Shown: piece by piece, positions 1-9,626 of the stretch
Layout of the letters: the number at the start of each line of letters is the position of its first letter
Position numbering within the stretch: the stretch's first letter is position 1
NCBI RefSeq assembly: GCF_001610875.1
Contig: NZ_CP011272.1
Location: 372,001 to 436,000 of the forward strand
Direction: 5' to 3'
Length of the DNA stretch: 64,000 nt
From: Pirellula sp. SH-Sr6A
GTDB taxonomy: Bacteria > Planctomycetota > Planctomycetia > Pirellulales > Pirellulaceae
Program-made: the position numbers and the translations under genes
Notes under the pieces: model-generated
The model's input: only the letters and a program-made list of their open reading frames with translations
Database searches by the model: none
What the model was told of the DNA's origin: nothing

Positions 1-797
1 ACCATCACCTTCCCGTCGCTGCGTACACGTATGGCCGAGTCTCTATCGATTCCAATGCCAAACGGAATTTTCCGTTCCAGTATCACTCGGCTAAGCCTTG
101 CAAGGCGTCCGCGGTACTGGAGAAAGTGTTGATCGATGACGCCGTTCTGAAGAAACCCTAGCCCCCGAGTCACAAGGATTCCACGCGAGATTGTGTCCTT
201 GGTTAATCCGAAATCGAGCGCATCGAGTCCTTCGTCAACGAACATGCTTGGCAATCCTGAAGCCGAAAGCATTTTTGTGCTCTGAGCAGAAGCTCCAGCG
301 CTCGTTCCTGCAATGACTCCTCCTCGAGCATAGAGCCGACGCATCGCGACGAGGAGAGGCGTGTCGGTTCCATCGGAATTGGTCAAAGCTCGAACCAAAC
401 GAACTTGATCCCCTCCGGTCATGTAAACCGCAGTGGCACGATCAACCTTCTCCACATTGACAGGATCCCTCGTTGCCTGATCGGCATTCGAGTGAAGAAC
501 ATTTAAAATCTCGACTTGGTTGCTTTGAATACCAAATTCTGAAAGCTCTTTTTGAAAGTGGTGCGCGGCGTCGAGCGACAGACTAGCCGCAGGCAGTAGA
601 ACAAACTTGGCATTGGATGTGCCGCCGGCCGCTTCAATGAGATCCAGGAAGACCGAACGGTTACTTACCCCCAATCCGCCTCCAACCATGATCAATTGCC
701 CATTCGATGGCCTTACATCGGCCTGCGAGAAGACTGGCTCGGAGAGCAGTAGCCCAGATGCGAGGGAAAGAATCAGGGCAAGGCAGAGTCGAACCAT
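1..797 (-). CDS. Secreted cyanophycinase-like peptidase (S51), C-terminus cut by window edge
   Basis: Translating the minus strand gives about 265 residues that run off the left edge. The first ~25 form a signal peptide (MVRLCLALILSLASG...), so the enzyme is probably exported. A glycine-rich MVGGGLGVSN strand follows, then MTGGDQVRLVRAL and the nucleophile elbow AGTSAGASA, whose serine is the catalytic residue of family S51. Cyanophycinases cleave the Asp-Arg polymer cyanophycin to dipeptides; other S51 members are dipeptidases. The start is the ATG at 797, the only one giving a signal peptide. Family assignment is firm. The actual substrate is inferred, since extracellular homologues in non-cyanobacteria are poorly characterised. 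Confidence 0.88.
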   Translation of the reverse strand, partial: MVRLCLALILSLASGLLLSEPVFSQADVRPSNGQLIMVGGGLGVSNRSVFLDLIEAAGGTSNAKFVLLPAASLSLDAAHHFQKELSEFGIQSNQVEILNVLHSNADQATRDPVNVEKVDRATAVYMTGGDQVRLVRALTNSDGTDTPLLVAMRRLYARGGVIAGTSAGASAQSTKMLSASGLPSMFVDEGLDALDFGLTKDTISRGILVTRGLGFLQNGVIDQHFLQYRGRLARLSRVILERKIPFGIGIDRDSAIRVRSDGKVM

Positions 798-1148
798 AGC
801 GGAGTTCGGAACACGGGAGGGAAAGGAATACCTTTGCAAATCGGGATCCGTTGAGCCTAGATAAAAGAGTGGTTCTTGCAACTGATTGGTATCGCTCGCC
901 GAGATAATTCTTCAATCGCTTTCGATGTAGGGTTCTAAGATCGAAACGGCCGCTGGCACTTGCTCGCTGTTTGCATCCAGGGTTCTCCGCCTCAGCGCGC
1001 TCACCACAAACAGAGGGACTGCAGACTCGACACAGGTAGGAGCCCCCCTAGGGGCCATGCGACTTCGTTCGGATTAACGATGTGGAGGGGAGTTTCTATG
1101 GACTTTGAAGCGAAGAGTCGCCTCTATGACTTGGCCCCCTGAACTTTC
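798..1148. other. Intergenic stretch without a recognised gene
   Basis: About 350 bases lie between the start of the peptidase gene and the end of the RND pump gene. Short ORFs on both strands have no recognisable features. A 10-bp palindrome CCCCTAGGGG lies at 1045-1054, but no T-run follows it on either strand, so I do not call it a terminator. The promoter of the minus-strand peptidase gene should lie here; no consensus boxes stand out. Confidence 0.6.
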
Positions 1149-4100
1149 TTACTTCGAGGTGGGAGCGTGGGAATGGTTTGGGGAAAGGGGACGTCCTAGG
1201 CTGCGCAAGAGAACGTAGAAGGTCGGAGTGAGAAAAAGTCCGACCAACGTAACTCCGCTCATTCCAGCAAAGACGGCTGTACCCAAAGCTTGCCGAATCT
1301 CTGCGCCAGCTCCTATCGCTTTCACCATCGGAAGGACGCCGAGAATGAATGCGAGCGAGGTCATGACAATCGGTCGTAATCGCAATCGGCAGGCCTCCGT
1401 GGCCGCAGCGTATTTGTCTTTACCTTCTTCCTCCAATTGCTTCGCAAACTCAACGATCAGAACAGCGTTTTTCGCCGCCAATCCGATCAAGACGATGAAG
1501 CCAATTTGCGCGATGAGATTGTTATCCATCGACCGCATGTAAAGGCCACCCAAAGCGAAGGGCAAGCAAATCGGGGCAATCATAATGATAGCCAGGGGCA
1601 ACAACCAGCTTTCGTACTCAGCCGAGTGAACGAGAAAGACGAAGAGAACGCAAAGCGGGAAAATATAAATAGCCGTATTCCCAGCAAGCTGTTCTTGGTA
1701 GGCGATATCGGTCCACTCGATTTGCATTCCTTGCGGCAGGACTTCTTTCGCAATTCGCTCCACAGCTTGAATAGCTTCGCCAGAACTTCGTCCAAACGAT
1801 GCGTCTCCTTGTACTTCCGCTGCGGGATACATGTTGTACCGTACCACGCGATCCGTACCGCTGCGCCATTCGACATCGAGCAGGGATCCGAGTGGAACCA
1901 TACTCCCTTCGCGACTTCGCACTCGAAAGCGAGTGATATCATCCGAAAACTGTCGGAACTCTCCTTCGGACTGCGCTCTCACTTGGAACGTCCTGCCAAA
2001 CATATTGAAGTCATTGACATACGCCGACCCGAGGTTGATTTGCAAGGCTTCAAAGATATTCGCGATGGGCACGTTCAGCATGCTCGCCTTGGTGCGATCC
2101 ACATTGGCATACAACTGGGGCGTCGTCGCGCGAAAGGTGGTAAACACGTTGCTAAGCGTTGGATCGGTCTTGCAAGCCGCAATGAGGTCGTCGGTCGCTT
2201 TCTGAAGCTCCTTGTATCCGTAGCCTAGTCGATCCTGCACCAGGAATTTGAAGCCACCAGCGGTTCCCAAGCCACGAACGGGCGGAGGGTTGATTACAAA
2301 TACCGTAGCATCGGTGATCTTAGATAATTCCGCCTGCAGCTCTTTTTGAATGACATCTGCGTGCGGGCCATGTTCTTTTCGTTCTTCAAACGGTTTGGGA
2401 ATAACGAAGATCGATCCGTAGTTCGAACTATTGCTTCGTGTCGTTCCGGAGTACCCTGCGTACGATACGGCGTGGGCGACACCTCGATGCTGCCGGATAA
2501 TGTCCACCACTCGCTCGACGACTTTCGTTGTCCTCTCCACAGACGCTCCATCGGGCAACTGAACCATCGTGATCAGATAACCCATGTCTTGTTTGGGGAT
2601 AAAACCGGTCGGCATGGTTTGAAACCCGAATACGGTCAACCCGATCATTGCTGCGTAGCAAGACATTGGTACGACCGGGTGCCTAATCACCCAGGACACA
2701 GCTTGGCTGTAGATTCTGGAAACGAATTCAAACGCTTGATTGAAGAGTGAGAAAAACCAGCCGAATAGAAAGTCCCAGACTTTGCTGAACCAGTCTTTCG
2801 GAGCATCATGCGGTCGCAAAAGGATTGCGCAAAGAGCCGGAGCCAATGTGAGTGAATTGAGAGCCGATATCATGGTGGACACGGCGATGGTCAGAGCGAA
2901 CTGCCGAAAAAACTGACCCGTCAATCCGGACAGAAAAGCGGTAGGGATGAAGACGGCTGAGAGGCCAACGGCGATCGCGATAACGGCAGGTGTAACCTCC
3001 TCCATCGCCTTGTAACTCGCTTGATAGGGAGCTAATCCATCGGCGATATGCCTTTCCACATTCTCAACGACCACGATAGCATCGTCCACGACAATACCAA
3101 TGGCGAGCACCAGTCCGAAAAGGGATAGGATGTTAAGGGAAAAGCCAAAGGCGGACATTGCCGCGAAGGTTCCAATCAACGAAACAGGAATCGCCAAGAG
3201 TGGAATAAGGCTAGCACGCCAGTTCTGCAAAAACACAAGAACTACGATGACTACCAGCGCAACCGCTTCGTAAAGGGTGTGAACCACCGATTCGATGGAC
3301 TCGCGAACGAACACCGTGGGGTTGTAAACAATTTTGTACTCGATACCTGCCGGGAATGACTTGGACAAGTCTGCAATTAAGCTTTCCACCCGCTCAGCCG
3401 TAGCAAGAGAATTTGAACCTGGGCGTTGTGCGATGATGATGGCTACAGCAGGACTGTTATCGAGGTTGCCATCCGACGAATAGTCGCGTGCACCGAGCTC
3501 GATGCGAGCGACATCTTTGACGCGGACGACTCGGCCATCTTCCCCCGAACGGACGATGATGTTTTCAAATTGCTCTGGGTCAACCAATCGACCAAGCGTA
3601 TTGACCGACAACTGGAAAGCGCCCCCGGTTGGAACTGGGCGTTGACCGATGACACCCGAAGCGACTTGGATATTTTGCTCTTGCAAACTGGCAAGTACAT
3701 CCCCTGCAGTCATCGACAAGTGCGCTAGCTTGTCTGGATCCAACCAAATTCGCATGCTGTATTCGCGCAAACCGATGATGTTCACATCACCCACTCCATC
3801 GACTCTGGCTAAGGAGTCGCGAAGTTGGATCAATCCATAGTTACCCACGTAGAGCTGGCTGTATTTGCTCTCCGGAGACGTCAAATGAATGACCAAAAGA
3901 AGGTCCGGCGATGATTTGATGGTTGTCACGCCCAATCGTCGGACTTCTTCTGGAAGACGGGGCAGCGCGACCGCCACACGATTCTGCACTAAGACTTGCG
4001 CAACATTGAGATCGGTCCCAAGCTTGAAAGTCACGGTGAGTGCCATGGCTCCATCGGTCGTACACTGAGAAGACATGTAAAGCATGTCTTCTACTCCGTT

Positions 4101-4313
4101 GACTTCTTGCTCGATCGGAGTCGCTACGGAGTCCGCGATGACCTCGGGGGAAGCACCAGGATAGGTGGCACGGACGACAATCGTCGGAGGTACCACATCC
4201 GGATATTGAGCGACCGGAAGATTGAAATAGGCAATGCCACCAACGATCAAGATCACTAAAGAGATGACCGTTGCAAAGATTGGTCGAGCGATAAAGAACT
4301 GAGCGATGCGCAT
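1149..4313 (-). CDS. RND efflux transporter, HAE1 (AcrB/MexB) family
   Basis: This 1054-residue protein has the full length and layout of the AcrB/MexB family, the proton-driven inner-membrane pump of tripartite drug efflux systems. TM1 lies at the N-terminus (FFIARPIFATVISLVILIVGG). The proton-relay aspartate pair is intact in TM4 (GIVVDDAIVVVENVERH), and the partner lysine is in TM10 (IGLAAKNAVLIVEFAKQ). Large periplasmic porter loops follow TM1 and TM7. The gene lies 5 bases downstream of its membrane fusion protein, so the two form an operon. No TolC-type outer-membrane factor or TetR regulator lies within the window. Substrates cannot be read from sequence. Confidence 0.96.
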   Translation of the reverse strand: MRIAQFFIARPIFATVISLVILIVGGIAYFNLPVAQYPDVVPPTIVVRATYPGASPEVIADSVATPIEQEVNGVEDMLYMSSQCTTDGAMALTVTFKLGTDLNVAQVLVQNRVAVALPRLPEEVRRLGVTTIKSSPDLLLVIHLTSPESKYSQLYVGNYGLIQLRDSLARVDGVGDVNIIGLREYSMRIWLDPDKLAHLSMTAGDVLASLQEQNIQVASGVIGQRPVPTGGAFQLSVNTLGRLVDPEQFENIIVRSGEDGRVVRVKDVARIELGARDYSSDGNLDNSPAVAIIIAQRPGSNSLATAERVESLIADLSKSFPAGIEYKIVYNPTVFVRESIESVVHTLYEAVALVVIVVLVFLQNWRASLIPLLAIPVSLIGTFAAMSAFGFSLNILSLFGLVLAIGIVVDDAIVVVENVERHIADGLAPYQASYKAMEEVTPAVIAIAVGLSAVFIPTAFLSGLTGQFFRQFALTIAVSTMISALNSLTLAPALCAILLRPHDAPKDWFSKVWDFLFGWFFSLFNQAFEFVSRIYSQAVSWVIRHPVVPMSCYAAMIGLTVFGFQTMPTGFIPKQDMGYLITMVQLPDGASVERTTKVVERVVDIIRQHRGVAHAVSYAGYSGTTRSNSSNYGSIFVIPKPFEERKEHGPHADVIQKELQAELSKITDATVFVINPPPVRGLGTAGGFKFLVQDRLGYGYKELQKATDDLIAACKTDPTLSNVFTTFRATTPQLYANVDRTKASMLNVPIANIFEALQINLGSAYVNDFNMFGRTFQVRAQSEGEFRQFSDDITRFRVRSREGSMVPLGSLLDVEWRSGTDRVVRYNMYPAAEVQGDASFGRSSGEAIQAVERIAKEVLPQGMQIEWTDIAYQEQLAGNTAIYIFPLCVLFVFLVHSAEYESWLLPLAIIMIAPICLPFALGGLYMRSMDNNLIAQIGFIVLIGLAAKNAVLIVEFAKQLEEEGKDKYAAATEACRLRLRPIVMTSLAFILGVLPMVKAIGAGAEIRQALGTAVFAGMSGVTLVGLFLTPTFYVLLRSLGRPLSPNHSHAPTSK

Positions 4314-4318
4314 CGAGA

Positions 4319-5851
4319 CTAATTCTCCACCTTGGTAGTGCCTACGGCAGGACCATCGGTTGCCTTGCTCGGCTCCACAGCGGACTTCTCGCCCTCATCC
4401 GAAGCCCCCGCATCCGTACGCTCGGGGTCGGTTGCATTGGCTGCGGGTAATCGCTTTGGAACGATCGACTCGCCCGGTCCGTAAGGCTCATAAACATCGG
4501 GGAGGGATTCTTCCTTGAACGGAACATCGGCAACCTTTGTCACCTGAACGCCTTCTCCTACTTTCGATCGTTGAATACCGCTGACGATGACCTTTTCGTC
4601 ACCTTTCAAACCACTTCGAACAATACGCAGCCCGTGTGAAATCGGACCGAGCGAAACGAATTTCTTCTCAACCTTGCTTTCTTCATTGACGACGAGAACG
4701 AACTTCTCGACTTGGTCCGTCCCTACAGCACTATCCGGAATGAGGATGGTATCTCTGGGGGGACCACCAGGAAGACGCAAACGCACGAACATTCCTGGAG
4801 TCAAAACCGAATCGGGGTTGGGTAGAATCGCCCGGCCTCGAATGGTGCCAGTCTGTTTATCGAAGCGATTATCGACAAAGTCCATGTGGCCCTTGTAGGG
4901 AAAAGACTTTCGGTCGTCGGCGAGAGCGATGTAGACGGGATTGAGGACTTCTCGGCTGCTGGGTCGTACACCGTCCATGGCTAGTTTGGTGTATTTCAAG
5001 TAGGTATTTTCATCTGCATCGAAATAGCAATGTATTGGATTGTTGGAGACGATTGTGGTGATCAAGGTGGATTCGTTTGACCCACCGCTAATCATATTGC
5101 CTTCGGTCACGAAACGACGGCTAATCAGTCCATCGATCGGAGCAACTATTTGGGTGTATTGCAGGTTCAACTTTGCGATGTCTACAGCGTCGTCGGCAAT
5201 CTCCACTCCTGCTTGCGCGGCCGTGAGATTAGCCTCTGCGGATTGGATGCTGCTGACAGCGACAACCAAGTTTGCTTCCGACTCGATGGCCGCGGCTTCC
5301 GCGACGTCGAGCTCGTCTTGAGAAACCGCATTTTGCGTGCGAAGCGATCGCATCCGCTCCACCTGCTTCTGCGTCAACTCACGGCGAGCTCGAGCCCGCT
5401 CTGCTTCTGCTTTGGACTGCTCGATGGCGGTAACAGCTTGTTGGAGTTTCGCCTGAGACTCCAAAGCATTGCTTTGCGTCCGTTTGAGTTCGGCCAAAAA
5501 GGGACGAGGGTCAATCTCTGCAATGAGTTCCCCCCGTTTCACGAGTTGTCCTTCGTTGAACTTTGTGATCTTTAAGTAGCCGCTGACTCGCGACCGGACC
5601 TCCACGGACTCTACCGCTTCCAATCGACCCGGGAATTCGTCCCATTCAACAATCTTCTTGAGGAGTGGTTGGCAAACCTCCACGGAGGGCCAGGACGCCG
5701 GTGACTTGAGCTGAGAAAGGTTGCTCGGTTGATTCTCTTTCGCGACTTCTTGCATTCGGCGCACGGCGTACCAAGTTCCACCGACAGCGACGGCGAGTAA
5801 AAATATCCAGATCCACTTGGAAGTGGGGTTGCCAGAGTTCAGGGTCGTCAT
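4319..5851 (-). CDS. RND efflux periplasmic adaptor (membrane fusion protein)
   Basis: This HlyD/AcrA-type adaptor links the RND pump to an outer-membrane channel. From the ATG at 5851 it is 510 residues, starting with an N-terminal anchor (KWIWIFLLAVAVGGTWYAV). A lipoyl half (VEVRSRVSGYLKI), a long alanine/glutamate-rich coiled-coil hairpin, the second lipoyl half (IVAPIDGLISRRFV) and a beta-barrel (PGMFVRLRLPGG) follow. An in-frame upstream ATG at 5983 would add 44 residues without adaptor character, so I prefer 5851. The C-terminal ~70 residues are a charged, low-complexity tail rich in Glu, Ser and Pro, longer than in AcrA. The pump gene follows 5 bases downstream. Confidence 0.94.
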   Translation of the reverse strand: MTTLNSGNPTSKWIWIFLLAVAVGGTWYAVRRMQEVAKENQPSNLSQLKSPASWPSVEVCQPLLKKIVEWDEFPGRLEAVESVEVRSRVSGYLKITKFNEGQLVKRGELIAEIDPRPFLAELKRTQSNALESQAKLQQAVTAIEQSKAEAERARARRELTQKQVERMRSLRTQNAVSQDELDVAEAAAIESEANLVVAVSSIQSAEANLTAAQAGVEIADDAVDIAKLNLQYTQIVAPIDGLISRRFVTEGNMISGGSNESTLITTIVSNNPIHCYFDADENTYLKYTKLAMDGVRPSSREVLNPVYIALADDRKSFPYKGHMDFVDNRFDKQTGTIRGRAILPNPDSVLTPGMFVRLRLPGGPPRDTILIPDSAVGTDQVEKFVLVVNEESKVEKKFVSLGPISHGLRIVRSGLKGDEKVIVSGIQRSKVGEGVQVTKVADVPFKEESLPDVYEPYGPGESIVPKRLPAANATDPERTDAGASDEGEKSAVEPSKATDGPAVGTTKVEN

Positions 5852-6158
5852 GCGACACAGATCCGAATAGAGATACGTGGATTGCGAGGAGGACCTTACG
5901 CAGGGGTGCGAAGGATCCAACGTGGATGGCGGGTAAAAACGTTTCGTCGCAAGCAGTACGGGGCTAGTTGTGCGGGGGGGCAAACTCTTCGGGTTACTCG
6001 TACGTGAACGACCGTTCTATCCTAGCTCGCTGTCAACGGAACAGCGAATTGAGCTACCTCAATTTCGGTTCTTTCCAAGGAGAATCGACCGATTTAATCA
6101 AGCAGGCCTGCTCACAACATCCGGGCGAGATTGTTGACAGATTTAACCCAATGGTTGA
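5852..6158. other. Intergenic stretch without a recognised gene
   Basis: About 300 bases separate hisH from the efflux operon. The only ORF of note on the plus strand (about 64 codons from 5968) is rich in Ser, Asn and Cys and has no domain or ribosome-binding site, so I do not call it. The efflux operon promoter must lie toward the 5852 end. Confidence 0.55.
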
Positions 6159-6806
6159 CTAATTTCCTTCAACGGGGAGTTGTAGAAAATTTGCAAGCAA
6201 TCGAAGGCCGTCTGCTTGGCTCTTTTCCGGATGGAACTGGGTTGCGAGCAGATTTCCTCTTCGCACTGCCGCGCAGAACGTTTGGCCGTAGTCGCATGTC
6301 AGCCAGGTCACTGCAGGGTCGTCGGGTACGCAGTAGTAGCTGTGAACGAAGTAGACAAATGGATGCGAAGGGATTCCAGCGAGCATCGGATCGGGGGAGA
6401 TCGTCGACGTCACTTGATTCCATCCCATATGCGGAATCTTTCGGTGTTCCGCGGCAGACAAACGTTCGTTGCTAAAGCGAATGACTTTACCAGGAATGAC
6501 AGAAAGACCCGTATGACTGCCCCCTTCGTCGCTGGAATCGAATAGAAGTTGCATTCCAAGACATATTCCCAGGAAGGGGCGATTGTTGTGAATCCAATCG
6601 CGGATCCAAGGGATCAAATCCCGTTTGGTTAATTCGTGCATCGCATCGCCAAAGGCACCAACTCCAGGAAGAATCAGGTGAGTCGCCTTTTCCAATTCGG
6701 ATGGGCTGGAAGACACAATGCTCTTCCCGCCCGCGTTTTCGATTGCCTTGGCAACGCTGCGCAGATTCCCCATCTGATAGTCGACAATCCCTACAGAAAC
6801 GCTCAT
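6159..6806 (-). CDS. hisH: Imidazole glycerol phosphate synthase, glutaminase subunit
   Basis: HisH hydrolyses glutamine and channels ammonia to HisF for the fifth step of histidine synthesis. The 215 residues match the usual length. The class-I amidotransferase nucleophile is in FLGICLGMQLLF, and the His-Glu pair is in ATQFHPEKSQ. The N-terminal VGIVDYQMGNLRSVAKAIE and PGVGAFGDAM are typical of HisH. AGGA lies just upstream of the ATG at 6806. Its partner hisF is about 10.7 kb away at 17531-18310 on the same strand, with unrelated genes between, so the his operon is dispersed here. Confidence 0.97.
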   Translation of the reverse strand: MSVSVGIVDYQMGNLRSVAKAIENAGGKSIVSSSPSELEKATHLILPGVGAFGDAMHELTKRDLIPWIRDWIHNNRPFLGICLGMQLLFDSSDEGGSHTGLSVIPGKVIRFSNERLSAAEHRKIPHMGWNQVTSTISPDPMLAGIPSHPFVYFVHSYYCVPDDPAVTWLTCDYGQTFCAAVRRGNLLATQFHPEKSQADGLRLLANFLQLPVEGN

Positions 6807-6915
6807 AAGTTCCTTTCACGAATAATGGCCACCTCCTACCGATCCTTAGTTGAATCGATCGATTCCAAGTTGAAAAGGTCGTTGCTCGGCGATTCAAGAG
6901 ACTCCGTACCCCGTC

Positions 6916-7896
6916 TCAAGGTTCGTTTGCGGAATCCCCGGTTACTTCGCCGGCAGCACGCGTGCAGAGCGCAGCTAAAATCGATAGCTCCATCAAATGC
7001 GAAAGATGAGAAACATGGCCATCGGCGAATAAAAAATGGGCACCTGATGCATGGAAGCTGTAGGGCTCATTATCATTCCGTGCATTCATGGCAACGTTAC
7101 ACCCCAGAGCGGGCGTGCAGCCTTCCAAGGTGCCATCCGACTTCGCACCATCCAAACTGTAAGCACCTTCACCATCGGCCCAACCGATACCTTGATCATT
7201 ACGAAGACTATCATCGCGTTGGCGGCGCCGAAACACGACCGGTCTACCTGCCGTTTCCGCGATCATGATAGTGTTCGATGAACCATCGGTGATCGCTGCA
7301 AATGCGTTTCGTGAATTCCGGTGCATGACAGAAAATCGATTGCTCGATGTGTACAAAGGGTTGCCAATCGACGTCGGCTGAACTCCTTGGACGGCTTCGT
7401 AGTCTGTTCGCCCTAGCGGTAGACTCAACGAAAGCGAAGGCCTTGGCGGTTTTGCAATCGCAAACTGCATGGGTGGCAATTCAGGCGTGCTCGGACAAAT
7501 CCATATTGGAATGGGGATGCTGGCAACTGCGAGATTAGTTCCTTCCCACCAGTTTTGATCGATCCGGTAAAGTTCCTTAACCGACGATTGCTCGAGGTAG
7601 GGAAGGATAGTTGTCCTCCAGCTAATGAACTTTCCGTACGGGTTTCCAGGTCCTGATTGCGTCCAACCGGATGCGGGAAAGACCTGTTCGGCCGATTCGA
7701 ATGCGAGGATCGAAATACCAACTTGTTTCAAATTGTTTTGGCACCGAAGCCGTCGAGACGACTCGCGAGCCGACTGAACCGCTGGAAGCAGAATCCCAAG
7801 CAAGACGCCGATCACAGTAATGACGACCAAGAGTTCTATGAGCGTGACCGCTCGCCTTGGGTTTTCTGGGACTTGCTTCACACTCGACATCCCCAC
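6916..7896 (-). CDS. DUF1559 family type-IV-pilin-like protein
   Basis: This 326-residue protein has a prepilin-like N-terminus (RRAVTLIELLVVITVIGVLLGILLPAVQ), with the Glu+5 and hydrophobic helix of class-III signal peptides, then the LRCQNNLKQVG motif of the DUF1559 (SBP_bac_10) family. The C-terminus carries the family's closing motif (FLFADGHVSHLS then GEVTGD). These proteins are greatly expanded in planctomycetes; they are thought to be pseudopilins exported by a type II or type IV pilus-like system, but their role is unproven. A second in-frame ATG at 7890 is an equally good start. The gene lies upstream of hisH on the same strand. Confidence 0.93.
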   Translation of the reverse strand: MGMSSVKQVPENPRRAVTLIELLVVITVIGVLLGILLPAVQSARESSRRLRCQNNLKQVGISILAFESAEQVFPASGWTQSGPGNPYGKFISWRTTILPYLEQSSVKELYRIDQNWWEGTNLAVASIPIPIWICPSTPELPPMQFAIAKPPRPSLSLSLPLGRTDYEAVQGVQPTSIGNPLYTSSNRFSVMHRNSRNAFAAITDGSSNTIMIAETAGRPVVFRRRQRDDSLRNDQGIGWADGEGAYSLDGAKSDGTLEGCTPALGCNVAMNARNDNEPYSFHASGAHFLFADGHVSHLSHLMELSILAALCTRAAGEVTGDSANEP

Positions 7897-8113
7897 GCTT
7901 TTCGGTCCACTTCAAATAGACGCTCGTCCTAAGCAAGTTCCACGACTGCATCGGCGATGGAGCACCCAAGCAGACGGAATTTCCTGTCGTTGATGGAGCT
8001 CAAATTAACTGGGTCGATGCAAGAAAGCAACTATTTCGAGATCGGTCGCAGGTCGATCCCACGCAGTCGTTTGAGGGCAATTCGATTGCGAGAATGGAGG
8101 TACGCCACCGCCA

Positions 8114-8527
8114 TCAACGCACTCCTTCCCGAGCCATTTCAAAGGATCGATCTAAGGTCTTTCCGAGGAAGTAAAAAGCTGGAGCATAAAGTCCACGATC
8201 CAATCGCATGCGAACTCGAACATTGACTCGCGGGGTATCGTTGGTCAGAACGGCTGGGGTAACATCGATCGTCGCACCGCTGATTCCAGCGATCGCGAGA
8301 AGTTCCCTGGTTTTATCGCGTACTTTCTCTGCTGATGCGCCGGGCACAATTCCAGCTCGAGCCCCTTCGTATAGTGCGTTTTCCACAGTATGTCGGTACA
8401 TGGAAACGCGCGAGAACTCGAGCGCGGCGAAGAAGAAGAAGAAGGCGAAGCTACAAGTCACCGCGAACTCAACGGTGGTCGCGCCTATCCGCTTCGCTTT
8501 ATTACGACACCGAGAAGGTCGAACCAT
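8114..8527 (-). CDS. TadE-like pseudopilin
   Basis: This 137-residue protein has a TadE-type N-terminus: a short basic leader, then GATTVEFAVTCSFAFFFFFAALEFSRV, one long hydrophobic helix with the conserved Glu. The rest is a small periplasmic domain (ENALYEGARAGIVPGAS, characteristic of TadE-like proteins). In Flp/Tad systems TadE is a minor pseudopilin. It is the last gene of a three-gene cluster; GGAG from the end of the VWA gene lies six bases beyond its stop and serves as the ribosome-binding site. Confidence 0.9.
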   Translation of the reverse strand: MVRPSRCRNKAKRIGATTVEFAVTCSFAFFFFFAALEFSRVSMYRHTVENALYEGARAGIVPGASAEKVRDKTRELLAIAGISGATIDVTPAVLTNDTPRVNVRVRMRLDRGLYAPAFYFLGKTLDRSFEMAREGVR

Positions 8528-8533
8528 TTCCGC

Positions 8534-9622
8534 TTACTCCGTGATGATACTGGTAAGAGTCAGCGCAATTTCGCGAAAGACCGCCTCTAGTTCGCCACCG
8601 CTGGAGGCATGGTAATAACGGCCCTTTCCGATGGTAGCAACTTCCTGCATGCTTCGACGGTCGGCGTCCCTACCAAAAGTGATTGTGTGAATGGACGAAC
8701 CTTCGGCAAACGCGTCCTGCGCCGCGAGTTTCGCAGCCCGGCCGCGATTCTGCAATCCATCGGTCATGAGGATGACTGTCTTCTCTACGAACAACGGTGA
8801 TCGACCGTTGGAGATGATACGCCTCCCGGAGTCAAGACCACCGGAGATGTTCGTCAGTCCAGAAAATGGCATTCGATCGACACGCGACGTGATGAGATCC
8901 AAATTTGTTGTGAGCGGAATATCCTCGGTCGCATCGGTGGAATACGACGCTAGACCAATTCTCTCTTCCACGGGGCTATCCTTCATGATGTCGACAAAGA
9001 GGCGAACAGCACTTCGAAGATCGCGATATTTGTTATCGTCCATCATCGACCCTGAACGATCTAAGACCAAAACGATGTCCCGTTGAATATAAGTCGAGGT
9101 GCACGTCTCCACAGGCTCGAATGCAGACACGCCGAGCACACGACCGAAGAACAAACCCACACTACCGGATAGTGAACCGGAAGTTCTTTCTCCCCGGACC
9201 CTAACGCTATTGATAGGCGTTCCGTCTTTCTGAAAAACGAAGGCGCCAGACGACTTTAGATCGGATCTGCCGAACTCAAAATCATCGCTCGATAGCTGAA
9301 GCCTTCGATTAGCGACTAAATTCTCGTTGGCAATTTCGATTCCTCTTGCAGTCGCCGAAGCGATGTCTTGTGTTCTCGCTAAGTTTTCGGACGCTGCCTT
9401 GGAAGCCGCATCGGTCGCAGTTCGAAGCTCAGTTTTCACCAAGTTCATATAAGCGACATCGATAGAAAAAGCGATGATGGCAACAAAGGCGAACATCATG
9501 ACGCAAAGGAGAACCAGCATCGCCCCTCTTCGTCTCATTCTCGACGCAGTCCCGGTGCCTTGACATGCCAATCGGGATACGGAGCGGCCTGTGTGTATCG
9601 TCGTTCTTACAGGAGATCGCAT
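8534..9622 (-). CDS. TadG-like protein with von Willebrand A domain
   Basis: The 362 residues begin with a Tad-type leader and hydrophobic helix (GAMLVLLCVMMFAFVAIIAFSIDVAYMN, residues ~33-60). A VWA domain follows from ~165 (DIVLVLDRSGSMMDDNK), keeping the DxSxS part of the metal-ion site, with TNISGGLDSG and VILMTDGLQN further on. The protein is likely anchored in the inner membrane with the VWA domain outside. The start is settled by AAGGAG seven bases upstream of the ATG at 9622, inside the last codons of the upstream tadE-like gene, showing translational coupling. Confidence 0.92.
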   Translation of the reverse strand: MRSPVRTTIHTGRSVSRLACQGTGTASRMRRRGAMLVLLCVMMFAFVAIIAFSIDVAYMNLVKTELRTATDAASKAASENLARTQDIASATARGIEIANENLVANRRLQLSSDDFEFGRSDLKSSGAFVFQKDGTPINSVRVRGERTSGSLSGSVGLFFGRVLGVSAFEPVETCTSTYIQRDIVLVLDRSGSMMDDNKYRDLRSAVRLFVDIMKDSPVEERIGLASYSTDATEDIPLTTNLDLITSRVDRMPFSGLTNISGGLDSGRRIISNGRSPLFVEKTVILMTDGLQNRGRAAKLAAQDAFAEGSSIHTITFGRDADRRSMQEVATIGKGRYYHASSGGELEAVFREIALTLTSIITE

Positions 9623-9626
9623 TCTG

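Noticed and set aside
1045-1054. CCCCTAGGGG palindrome as a terminator
   Set aside because: The stem is only four pairs and no T-run follows on either strand.
1098-1142. 14-codon frame after a GGAGGGG-like site
   Set aside because: Too short to support, although the site before it looks like a ribosome-binding site; nothing else backs it.
5968-6162. 64-codon plus-strand frame in the gap before the efflux operon
   Set aside because: No ribosome-binding site, no domain, and composition typical of non-coding DNA.
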